Assembly (NCBI GenBank): GCA_021772705.1
Contig: JAJFLN010000022.1
Coordinates: 1-5,436, forward strand
Length of the DNA: 5,436 bases
From: Candidatus Cloacimonadota bacterium
Lineage (GTDB): Bacteria; Muiribacteriota; UBA6191; JACPRK01
Direction: 5' to 3'
Positions 1 to 5,192 of the stretch are shown here, piece by piece. The translations under genes and the position numbers were made by a program. Within the stretch, counting starts at the first letter, position 1. Each line of letters opens with the position of its first letter. The notes below the pieces were generated by a model. It saw nothing but the letters and a program-made list of their open reading frames with translations. It was not told the origin of the DNA and did not search any database.

Positions 1-139
1 GCTGCATCTCCTGCAGCGCTCGCACCACGGAACTGGAATCAAAGTAGAGGACCAAGCCCTCCATCTCTCGGGCCAGGTACTGGGCCAGCAGGGGCCGGTC
101 CGGCGGGCAGAGCTTCAACAGACGGTCCTGGTAGCGCAT
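1..139 (-). CDS. Unrecognised protein, N-terminal 46 codons (partial)
   Basis: The frame opens with ATG at 139-137 and stays open to the left edge, giving 46 residues that begin MRYQDRLLKLCPPDRPLLAQ and continue through a segment with LVLYFDSSSVV. I do not recognise the family. The piece is soluble-looking, with no signal peptide or membrane segment. Its ATG shares one base with the TGA of the sigma-54 activator upstream (TGATG), so the two are very probably co-transcribed and translationally coupled, which suggests a role related to the regulator or its signal. No separate ribosome binding site is evident, which also fits coupling. The tight overlap supports a real gene, but its function and length cannot be told from this fragment. 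Confidence 0.6.
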   Translation of the reverse strand, partial: MRYQDRLLKLCPPDRPLLAQYLAREMEGLVLYFDSSSVVRALQEMQ

Positions 140-1713
140 CAGTCAGTGGGCTCGTCCGAGCCGTCTCCCGAGCCAGGTCGCTGAATCCCGTACTCCTTCA
201 TCTTGCGATAGATGTTCACCTTTGTCGTCAGCAGCTCCCGGGCCGTGGCCATCACGTTGAAGGACTTCCGCTCCAGGTGTTTTCTGATGTGACGCTCCTC
301 GAACAGTTTCTTGGCCTCCTCCAGCGGGACAGGATAGTCCTCGTCTCTTGCCTTACCCTGGGCGGAGGGGCGAGACGAGCTCAGGCCCAAGGCGTCCTTG
401 ACCAGGGTGTTGCCCGGTGAGCGGAGGATTCCCTGTTCGATGACGTTCCTCAGCTCCCGGATGTTTCCTGGCCAGCTGTGAGAGGTGAGGGCCTTCAGCG
501 CATCGGCGTCGATGGAGCCGACCTTGCGACGCATCTGCCCATTCAATTGATTGAGAAAGTACTGTGCCAGGATGGGAATGTCCTCTCGCCGTTCACGCAG
601 GGGAGGGACCTGGAGCCGGAACACGTTGATCCGGTAGAAGAGATCCTCCCGGAACTTTCCCTGGGTCACTGCCTCGTCGAGGTCCACGTTCGTTGCCAGC
701 ACCAGCCGGGCATCGAGGCGCACGGCCTGAGTGCCGCCGACCCGCTCGAATCGCCGTTCCTGGAGGACCCGAAGGAGCTTCACCTGCACCTCCAGCGAGA
801 GTTCGCCTATCTCGTCGAGGAACAGGGTTCCTCCCCGAGCCAGCTCAAATCGGCCCGTCCGGCGAGACACGGCACCGCTGAAGGCTCCCTTCTCGTGGCC
901 GAAGAGCTCGGACTCCACCAGCTCCCGCGACAGGGCCATGCAGTGAACCGGCACGAAGGGACGGGACTTTCGCGGTGAGGCCTCGTGGATTGCCCTGGCG
1001 ATCAGCTCCTTGCCCGTACCGGACTCTCCTGTGATCAGGACAGTGGTCTCCTCCTTGCCCAGGTTGCCGATGTCGGCCAGCAGGGCCTTCATTCCTGGCG
1101 AATTTCCCACCAGAGCGCGAGGCTCCTCATCACCGGACTCCGCCAGACGCCGATAGCGCTCCAGGTCATGGGCCAGCTCGTCCCGCTCCGCCGCCCGGGC
1201 CATTCCCTTGGCCGCGATCCGGGTGAAGGTGGCCAGCAGGGATCGATCCTGCTCCGAGAAAGCCCGGCGCTCAACCCGGCTGTCGAGATAGAGAACGCCG
1301 GCGGCCTCGCCGCGACTTCCCACGGGAACACAGAGTATGGACCGCAGGGACTCGTCCAGACTCCCCACGACGGCTGCTTCGCTGGCAAGATCGAAGGTGT
1401 CCAGGAGCAGGGGCCGTCCCTCCTTCAAAACCCGTTGCAGAAGGGTCTGACTCACCGGTAGCTCACGGACGGACTCGGACTGATCGGTCTCGACGAAGAC
1501 CTGAAAGCTGCCGGCGGCGTCTCGCAGGAACACCCGGCCGCGCTCGGCGCCGACGATGGGCAGAAGGGCCGTCAGCATCCGGGAAAGGAGCTTGGGGAAG
1601 TCCTGGGATGACTCCGGCTCCTCCGCGGCTGCCAGCAGATCCTCCAGGCTCTCGAGCGCACTGGATGCGACACGAGCAGCCTCCTCCTCCGACCCCTGAG
1701 CAATGCCTGCCAT
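139..1713 (-). CDS. GAF-domain sigma-54-dependent transcriptional activator (bacterial enhancer-binding protein)
   Basis: A 524-residue cytoplasmic ATPase expected to remodel RNA polymerase-sigma54 at -24/-12 promoters. An N-terminal GAF-like sensor covers about residues 41-170, followed by a charged helical linker (171-195). The AAA+ domain covers about 201-430: Walker A GESGTGKE at 229-236, sigma-54 contact loop GAFSGA at 276-281 (usual form GAFTGA), Walker B LFLDE at 297-301, sensor I region ATNVDL at 340-345, arginine-finger candidates R355 and R361 in REDLFYR, and sensor II WPGNIREL at 414-421. A Fis-like helix-turn-helix lies at about 484-510 (ARELLTTKVNIYRKMKEYGI). There is no receiver domain, so regulation is probably by a ligand or protein at GAF rather than phosphorylation. 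I chose ATG 1713 because the frame upstream to 1830 encodes an Arg/Gly/Pro-rich stretch unlike any domain. The stop overlaps the next gene. The divergent pilin promoter is a likely target (inference). Confidence 0.95.
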   Translation of the reverse strand: MAGIAQGSEEEAARVASSALESLEDLLAAAEEPESSQDFPKLLSRMLTALLPIVGAERGRVFLRDAAGSFQVFVETDQSESVRELPVSQTLLQRVLKEGRPLLLDTFDLASEAAVVGSLDESLRSILCVPVGSRGEAAGVLYLDSRVERRAFSEQDRSLLATFTRIAAKGMARAAERDELAHDLERYRRLAESGDEEPRALVGNSPGMKALLADIGNLGKEETTVLITGESGTGKELIARAIHEASPRKSRPFVPVHCMALSRELVESELFGHEKGAFSGAVSRRTGRFELARGGTLFLDEIGELSLEVQVKLLRVLQERRFERVGGTQAVRLDARLVLATNVDLDEAVTQGKFREDLFYRINVFRLQVPPLRERREDIPILAQYFLNQLNGQMRRKVGSIDADALKALTSHSWPGNIRELRNVIEQGILRSPGNTLVKDALGLSSSRPSAQGKARDEDYPVPLEEAKKLFEERHIRKHLERKSFNVMATARELLTTKVNIYRKMKEYGIQRPGSGDGSDEPTD

Positions 1714-1720
1714 CGTGCGG

Positions 1721-1750
1721 ATTCTACGCGAGCCGCGATGTCGGCGTCCA
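1721..1750 (-). promoter_or_regulatory. Candidate sigma-70-type promoter for the activator gene
   Basis: Reading the minus strand, TGGACG (1750-1745; 4 of 6 to TTGACA) and TAGAAT (1726-1721; 5 of 6 to TATAAT) are separated by 18 bases. The start point would fall at about 1714, right next to the chosen ATG at 1713, implying a leaderless or nearly leaderless mRNA. No Shine-Dalgarno sequence is visible before this ATG, which is consistent. It is a weak call because short hexamers occur by chance. Confidence 0.25.
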
Positions 1751-1819
1751 CCGGAGTTCTGGAGGCAGTGGACTCGCCCTGGCCTGCCACGGAGGGGATT
1801 CCGGCAATCGGGCTGATCC

Positions 1820-1855
1820 GTAACAGGCATGTTCCGGCCGTATCGCCGGTGTTAC
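1820..1855. promoter_or_regulatory. Candidate activator-binding dyads (upstream activating sequence)
   Basis: GTAACA at 1820-1825 and TGTTAC at 1850-1855 form a perfect 6-base inverted repeat around a 24-base centre. Within it, AACA-GGCA-TGTT (1822-1833) makes a second, compact dyad that shares the left half-site. The half-sites lie roughly 70-105 bases upstream of the -24 element at 1926, a normal distance for an enhancer bound by a sigma-54 activator. Binding by the divergent regulator is inference only. Confidence 0.25.
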
Positions 1856-1923
1856 CTCGGAAGCACTCCCGTCGGTGCGGCCAGAAGCCTGTACTGGAGC
1901 GGAAAGAAGGCGGCCGATCAAGA

Positions 1924-1940
1924 CTGGCACGAACCTTGGT
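1924..1940 (+). promoter_or_regulatory. Sigma-54 (-24/-12) promoter for the minor-pilin operon
   Basis: CTGGCACGAACCTTGGT matches the sigma-54 consensus YTGGCACGRNNNTTGCW at 13 of its 14 specified positions. The only mismatch is G for C at 1939 in the -12 dinucleotide. The GG at 1926-1927 and the -12 pair at 1938-1939 have the required 10-base spacing. It faces the prepilin gene at 1952 and is divergent from a sigma-54 activator gene, and sigma-54 control of pilin genes is well known (for example pilA in Pseudomonas and Myxococcus). The predicted transcript start, near 1950, falls almost on the GTG start codon, which is unusual. Confidence 0.65.
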
Positions 1941-1943
1941 CTT

Positions 1944-1950
1944 AGGGAGG
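1944..1950 (+). promoter_or_regulatory. Purine-rich Shine-Dalgarno-like sequence abnormally close to GTG start
   Basis: AGGGAGG ends one base before the GTG at 1952, instead of the usual 5-9 bases. It would also lie mostly outside an mRNA that starts near 1950 from the -24/-12 promoter. No other in-frame start lies upstream because a TAG at 1943-1945 closes the frame. Either this site works poorly, or the real transcript starts elsewhere. Confidence 0.3.
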
Positions 1951-1951
1951 C

Positions 1952-2446
1952 GTGAATCGCAAGAACGACAGAAATGGGATGACCTTGATCGAGTTGCTCA
2001 TCGCAATGGTGATTCTCTCCTTCGCCCTCATCCCTGTGGCGGACCTGCTCATGAAGAACAGCCGCCAGACCCGCTTCTCCACGGACCGGCTCATCGCCGC
2101 CACCCGGGTCAGAATGGTGCTGGATCGATTCCGCAGCCACTCGGCGGACCAGCTCGCCCAGATGTTCCCCATCGACGGGACCGGCGCCGTCGATGCCGAT
2201 CCCCTGCTGGCGCTGCCCGGTGATGAAGTCTCGGGGTTCGTCGACTTCCTGACCCCCCTCGAGGACTCCGACAGGGACCAGGTCGAGAACCTGAGAGACC
2301 GGTTTTCCGTCCAGGTCCGGTTCATCGCCGAGCCCGATGGCCGCTCGGGTCAGCTGATCGCCAAGGTCAACTGGTCAGCCGTCACCGGAAGCTCTGACCG
2401 ATCTCACTCGGCCTCCGAGTGGATTTCAGAAAGGAGCCGCAACTGA
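1952..2446 (+). CDS. Minor prepilin, PilV/GspI-like (type IV pilin-like)
   Basis: A 164-residue protein with a class III prepilin signal. It has a short basic leader (MNRKNDRNG), prepilin-peptidase cleavage expected after G9, Met at mature +1, Glu at +5 (residue 14), and a hydrophobic assembly helix MTLIELLIAMVILSFALIPV. The mature part is about 155 residues with a polar globular domain and no cysteines. The length, the short leader and the ending WSAVTG region resemble PilV/GspI minor pilins, which sit in the tip or initiation complex of type IV pili or type II secretion pseudopili. The GTG start is forced, since a TAG lies just upstream and the only alternative, ATG 1979, would remove the leader. 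Its TGA overlaps the next ATG. The prepilin call is firm; the subtype is tentative. Confidence 0.88.
   Translation: MNRKNDRNGMTLIELLIAMVILSFALIPVADLLMKNSRQTRFSTDRLIAATRVRMVLDRFRSHSADQLAQMFPIDGTGAVDADPLLALPGDEVSGFVDFLTPLEDSDRDQVENLRDRFSVQVRFIAEPDGRSGQLIAKVNWSAVTGSSDRSHSASEWISERSRN
2431..2436 (+). promoter_or_regulatory. Ribosome binding site fixing the start of the PilX-like gene
   Basis: AAGGAG lies 9 bases before ATG 2446. It supports that start over the in-frame GTG at 2419, which has no such site and would put extra residues before an already complete basic leader. Confidence 0.75.
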
Positions 2447-3855
2447 TGAGGTCCGCCACACGTCGAAATGCCCGCCGAGGAACCATGGCCCTCGTTCTCG
2501 TCGCCAGCTCCGTCGTCATCCTGGGATTGCTCGGTTTCGTCGGCAGCATCGGCGTCAGCAGCTACTCCAGCACCTCCGAGATGACCACCACCGATATTGC
2601 CGCCCGGCGGCTCGTCCGGTTGGCTCTCGACGAGGCGGAGGAGTTCCTTCGCGCCGAGGCCCTGGAGGTCAAGGGAAGCCAGTGGTACACAGCCCTGCGA
2701 CAGAACCGGATCGATGGCTCGAAGTTCAAGTCGCTCGAGACCTGGGCCCCCCTGAACCGGACCGAGATCCTGGCCGCCGAAGAAGGACTGGAAATCCAGG
2801 AGATCTCGGCCTCCATCAAGCTGTTCCAGCAGAATCCCTTCGGCGTCGAGGCCCGGGGACGGATCTGGGGCGGAGACCAGACCTTCGGAACCATCGCCAT
2901 CGAGGCAAAGGCGATCCTCGAGGCCCCCCGGTCGGGGATCTTCACCCAGGCCAGAGAAGCGAAGGCCACCCGCCTCGTGGGTTTCAGGGCCACCCTCCCC
3001 GAGCCGCCGGCTCCATTCGACCAGTCGCCCCTCTGGGTGCTGGACCCTCAGTTCCTGCGAGCCCAGGCCAACGCCGTTCAGCAGACCCTGTACTCCGTCT
3101 GCCCGGCCATCGCAAACCAGGGTCTTCCCGGATTCGACAGCTTCTTCCAGGACATGTTCTATGCCCGGATCGGCTCGGAAAAGGCCACGGCCGAAAGCCT
3201 CGGCTTTCAGCTCACAGCCTCAGGATGCAGCGATGCCGGCGAGCAGCTGAAGGCCTACGGAGAAGCCTTCAAGGCCGACTATCGGTTCGTCAAGGACCCG
3301 GCGACACAGAAGAACATGCTCGAGCTGTTCTGGCCCCAGTTCGATGACCGGACCTACGCCAGCCGGACCCAGGGCCGGGCCAACCGGATCTTCCAGACCG
3401 AGGAAGAGCTGTGGAACCACCTGAACGTGAAGTCCGGCAAGCCCGTGGTCCTCTCCGGCATCTATCACGTGGCCGGTCCCGTCACCGTTGACTTCCGCTA
3501 CGAAGGCCGGGGCGCCATCGTCAGTCCCTCCACCATCCAGGTCATCCGGGCCGCCAAGACCGAGGACAACGACACCCTGACCCTCGTCTCGACGGAGCAG
3601 GACGTCAACGTCGCCGCGGCCTACGAGACCGTCGAGGCCGCGCTGGTGGCCACCCAGGGCTCCGTGACAGGCCTGTCGGGAAAGCACATCCGAGGACAGG
3701 TCCTGGCCCGGCGCCTCACGGAAGGCTTCCAGGCCGGCGATGGCACCGTCATCGAGTTCGACCCCGCTCTCACCCGACATCAGCCCGGAGCCATGACCGC
3801 CAATCCGGACATGCTTCAGGTCCACATCGACCCCGTTCCCCTGGCCCAGTCCTGA
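2446..3855 (+). CDS. PilX-like pilus assembly protein with extended C-terminal repeat-like domain
   Basis: A 469-residue protein with a basic leader ending RRG (residues 10-12), then the hydrophobic helix TMALVLVASSVVILGLLGFV (13-32) and a helical, charged stretch (44-75) typical of the pilin stalk. The G12/T13 junction looks like a prepilin cleavage site, but mature position 5 is Val, not Glu, as in PilX/GspK-type proteins. The middle holds the only two cysteines (C219, C261), a possible disulfide. Residues about 335-440 alternate short beta-like segments (GIYHVAGPVTVDF, GAIVSPSTIQVI, TLTLVS, AALVA, IRGQVLA) and end in FDPAL. That pattern is familiar from the C-terminal domains of long PilX-N-type proteins in Geobacter-like bacteria. 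It is translationally coupled to the preceding minor pilin (TGATG). A tip or priming role is inferred. Confidence 0.8.
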   Translation: MRSATRRNARRGTMALVLVASSVVILGLLGFVGSIGVSSYSSTSEMTTTDIAARRLVRLALDEAEEFLRAEALEVKGSQWYTALRQNRIDGSKFKSLETWAPLNRTEILAAEEGLEIQEISASIKLFQQNPFGVEARGRIWGGDQTFGTIAIEAKAILEAPRSGIFTQAREAKATRLVGFRATLPEPPAPFDQSPLWVLDPQFLRAQANAVQQTLYSVCPAIANQGLPGFDSFFQDMFYARIGSEKATAESLGFQLTASGCSDAGEQLKAYGEAFKADYRFVKDPATQKNMLELFWPQFDDRTYASRTQGRANRIFQTEEELWNHLNVKSGKPVVLSGIYHVAGPVTVDFRYEGRGAIVSPSTIQVIRAAKTEDNDTLTLVSTEQDVNVAAAYETVEAALVATQGSVTGLSGKHIRGQVLARRLTEGFQAGDGTVIEFDPALTRHQPGAMTANPDMLQVHIDPVPLAQS

Positions 3856-3858
3856 ACT

Positions 3859-3879
3859 GCCTTCGCGAGTAGCGAAGGC
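3859..3879 (+). other. Intercistronic hairpin between PilX-like gene and lipoprotein gene
   Basis: GCCTTCGC (3859-3866) and GCGAAGGC (3872-3879) form a perfect 8-base-pair stem with a GAGTA loop, starting four bases after the stop codon. No U-tract follows, so it is not a simple terminator. A role in mRNA processing or differential stability is possible. Confidence 0.55.
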
Positions 3880-3898
3880 TCGAGAAAAGGAGTAGCGA
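3867..3898 (+). repeat. 9-base direct repeat GAGTAGCGA
   Basis: GAGTAGCGA occurs at 3867-3875 and again at 3890-3898, 23 bases apart. The first copy spans the hairpin loop and 3' arm; the second covers the end of the AAGGAG ribosome binding site and the spacer before ATG 3901. It could be a small duplication or a paired binding site. Confidence 0.6.
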
Positions 3899-3900
3899 GT

Positions 3901-4461
3901 ATGAACAAGCGACTGAGAACCTCCATCCTGGCCCTCTGTGTCCTCCCCGTGTCCCTCATGACCTCTGGCTGCAACGAGCAGCAGCAGGCCCAGGCGCCGC
4001 AGGGCGACATCTACATCGACCTCCAGCTGCCTCCCCCCACCATCGTCACCCGGGAAGTCATCGTCCACGTCCCGGCGGCCGCCAAGGACAAAAACCCGGA
4101 TGACCTGATCGAAGAGCCCCAGGAGATCGCCAAGGGCCCCGATGCGCCCGAGACACTGCCCGAGCCCGAGGGAATCTCGCCCTCAATCGTCGCCGAGGTC
4201 GAAGAGTCCGAGACCGCCGACGCAGGGTCGACCACCGAGATCGCCGAGGCCGGCGACACGGAGAAGGAAGAGGGGGAGATCACCGAGGAACTGGCAGACA
4301 GCTCCGACGAGGCCGACTCGTCTGAAGCTCCAGACGACAGTGGCGAGGCCGGCGAGGCCGACGAGGCCGACGACGGCTTCGGAGTGACCGACACCTTGGT
4401 CGCCGACGGTTCTCAGCCCGGTGACACGGCAGCCGAGTTGCCGGAGGCAGTGCTGAATTAG
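3901..4461 (+). CDS. Acidic-tailed lipoprotein of unknown family
   Basis: A 186-residue protein with a lipoprotein signal: basic MNKRLR, a hydrophobic core, and a lipobox ending TSGC with C24 as the lipidation site. Asn at +2 does not signal inner-membrane retention, so an outer-membrane anchor is likely. A short segment with beta potential follows (about 36-58: GDIYIDLQLPPPTIV then VIVHVP). The rest is a Pro- and acid-rich, probably disordered tail; residues 101-159 carry 26 Asp/Glu out of 59. AAGGAG at 3887-3892 sits 8 bases before the ATG. Its place inside a minor-pilin operon suggests an envelope partner of the pilus, but it resembles neither the PilP nor the PilF/PilW secretin pilotins by eye. 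I do not recognise the family. Confidence 0.85.
   Translation: MNKRLRTSILALCVLPVSLMTSGCNEQQQAQAPQGDIYIDLQLPPPTIVTREVIVHVPAAAKDKNPDDLIEEPQEIAKGPDAPETLPEPEGISPSIVAEVEESETADAGSTTEIAEAGDTEKEEGEITEELADSSDEADSSEAPDDSGEAGEADEADDGFGVTDTLVADGSQPGDTAAELPEAVLN
4342..4377 (+). repeat. 9-base tandem repeat inside the lipoprotein gene
   Basis: Two exact copies of GGCGAGGCC (4342-4350, 4351-4359) are followed by GACGAGGCC (4360-4368) and a decayed copy GACGACGGC (4369-4377). They encode GEA-GEA-DEA-DDG in the acidic tail. The in-frame unit means copy-number change would lengthen or shorten the tail without a frameshift. Confidence 0.75.
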
Positions 4462-4513
4462 CTGGCCGTCTGCGTCAAGGACGACTGGTGGGCCCGATAC
4501 TCCCCCCCTGTTC

Positions 4514-4537
4514 GGCCCGAGACATCTGTCGAGGGCC
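4514..4537 (+). other. Predicted hairpin with tandem G-A internal loop
   Basis: GGCCC (4514-4518) pairs with GGGCC (4533-4537), and GAC (4521-4523) with GTC (4528-4530) around an ATCT loop. Between the two helices, GA (4519-4520) faces GA (4531-4532), which can form tandem sheared G-A pairs. It lies 52 bases after the lipoprotein stop, with no U-tract behind it. Confidence 0.4.
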
Positions 4538-4597
4538 TCGGCTCTCGAAGGCTAGATGCGACCCCAGATACCATACTTCTCCCCTAAACAGATTCGA

Positions 4598-4628
4598 GGC
4601 CTCACCGGCGCTGGCAGCCGGCGGGGCC
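4598..4628 (+). other. Strong hairpin directly upstream of a ribosome binding site
   Basis: GGCCTC (4598-4603) pairs with GGGGCC (4623-4628), including one U-G pair. CCGGC (4605-4609) pairs with GCCGG (4617-4621), with one A/C mismatch between helices and a 7-base loop. It ends only a few bases before the AAGGAAGG ribosome binding region of the gene at 4644. Together with the hairpin at 4514-4537 it makes the 182-base gap 4462-4643 a structured leader. Confidence 0.5.
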
Positions 4629-4643
4629 GAAAGGAAGGAAACC

Positions 4644-5177
4644 ATGAACCTCAGAAGAGCCCGTCAGAACCGAGGAATCGCTGCGATGGCAGTGATAGGA
4701 ATCCTGCTTGCCGCAGCCCTGGTGATGGGCGTCGGCGGTGCCCTGGTGATGGGCGGCCTTGGACTGGCAGCCAGCCACCCGCTCTCCAGCCCCCAGCCGT
4801 CACGGCCGAACATCCACATCCGGGTCAACGGTGAAGAGACAGCAGTGGTTCCAGGAGACCACGAGGGACCCATCTCCCTGGGACCCATGGCGCCGGCCAC
4901 TTCGTCCCTCGGCGAGACCGATGCCACCACCTCCACCGAGGTGGCACAGGGGGAGCCGGATGGCGAGGCTGCCAGCGAAGACGATGGAGCGGTCGTCAGC
5001 ACGGCCACAGTCAGTGAAGACTCCCGCAACAGTGAGCCCACGGTCCAGGTCTTCGAGTCCGTCTACGGTGGCCCGGCTGCCGCCTCCACCCGGGAGTCTC
5101 CGGTCGACCCGGAGCTTCCGGAGCGCAGCGATGACGTCGACGACACGGCAGCCCTGATGCCCGACGCGAAGCTCTGA
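4644..5177 (+). CDS. Small membrane or prepilin-like protein with acidic tail, unknown family
   Basis: A 177-residue protein with a basic N-terminus (MNLRRARQNRG), one long hydrophobic Gly/Ala-rich segment (about 12-43) and a Ser/Thr/Asp/Glu/Pro-rich, cysteine-free tail that is probably disordered. A short beta-like stretch NIHIRVNG (56-63) follows the membrane segment. The RG/I junction at residues 11-12 resembles the leader of the PilX-like protein at 2446, but there is no Glu at +5, so it may be a prepilin-like substrate or simply a type II membrane protein. The start at 4644 is preceded by AAGGAAGG (4631-4638); the open frame back to 4488 looks non-coding. The layout (anchor, short beta segment, acidic tail) parallels the lipoprotein just upstream, suggesting related envelope roles. 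I do not recognise the family. Confidence 0.75.
   Translation: MNLRRARQNRGIAAMAVIGILLAAALVMGVGGALVMGGLGLAASHPLSSPQPSRPNIHIRVNGEETAVVPGDHEGPISLGPMAPATSSLGETDATTSTEVAQGEPDGEAASEDDGAVVSTATVSEDSRNSEPTVQVFESVYGGPAAASTRESPVDPELPERSDDVDDTAALMPDAKL
4716..4755 (+). repeat. 16-base direct repeat duplicating part of the membrane segment
   Basis: GCCCTGGTGATGGGCG occurs at 4716-4731 and exactly again at 4740-4755, a 24-base (8-codon) period. It encodes ALVMGVGG (residues 25-32) followed by ALVMGGLG (33-40), so the hydrophobic segment has an internal in-frame duplication. Confidence 0.8.
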
Positions 5178-5192
5178 CGGGTGGTTGTTTGT

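Noticed and set aside
478..978. Plus-strand open frames opposite the activator gene
   Set aside because: They are shadows of a well-conserved AAA+ coding sequence and have no start signals or recognisable domains.
1714..1830. N-terminal extension of the activator to ATG 1830
   Set aside because: The extra 39 residues are Arg/Gly/Pro-rich with no domain character and no ribosome binding site, and the stretch covers part of the candidate regulatory dyad. The ATG at 1713 gives a normal length.
1738..2223. A 161-codon plus-strand frame across the divergent gap and the first pilin
   Set aside because: It overlaps the pilin gene in another frame, has an Arg/Pro/Gly-rich composition and lacks a ribosome binding site.
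2419..2445. GTG 2419 as the start of the PilX-like gene
   Set aside because: It lies inside the preceding gene without a ribosome binding site, whereas ATG 2446 has AAGGAG 9 bases upstream and a one-base stop/start overlap.
3220..4068. A 282-codon antisense open frame on the minus strand
   Set aside because: It lies opposite the PilX-like and lipoprotein genes, runs through their intergenic gap, and encodes a biased Gly/Asp/Val/Leu-rich product. It is an expected by-product of strong third-position GC.
3901..4461. Assignment of the lipoprotein as a PilP or secretin pilotin
   Set aside because: It has the lipobox, but the tail is disordered and acidic, without the beta-rich domain of PilP or the TPR repeats of PilF-type pilotins.
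4549..4578. Internal sigma-70 promoter before the gene at 4644 (CATACT as -10)
   Set aside because: The -10 matches only 4 of 6 and no acceptable -35 lies at 16-18 bases.
4488..4643. Extension of the acidic membrane protein to 4488
   Set aside because: It would put a Pro/Arg/Cys-rich stretch before a good basic leader and read through two strong hairpins. ATG 4644 has AAGGAAGG just upstream.
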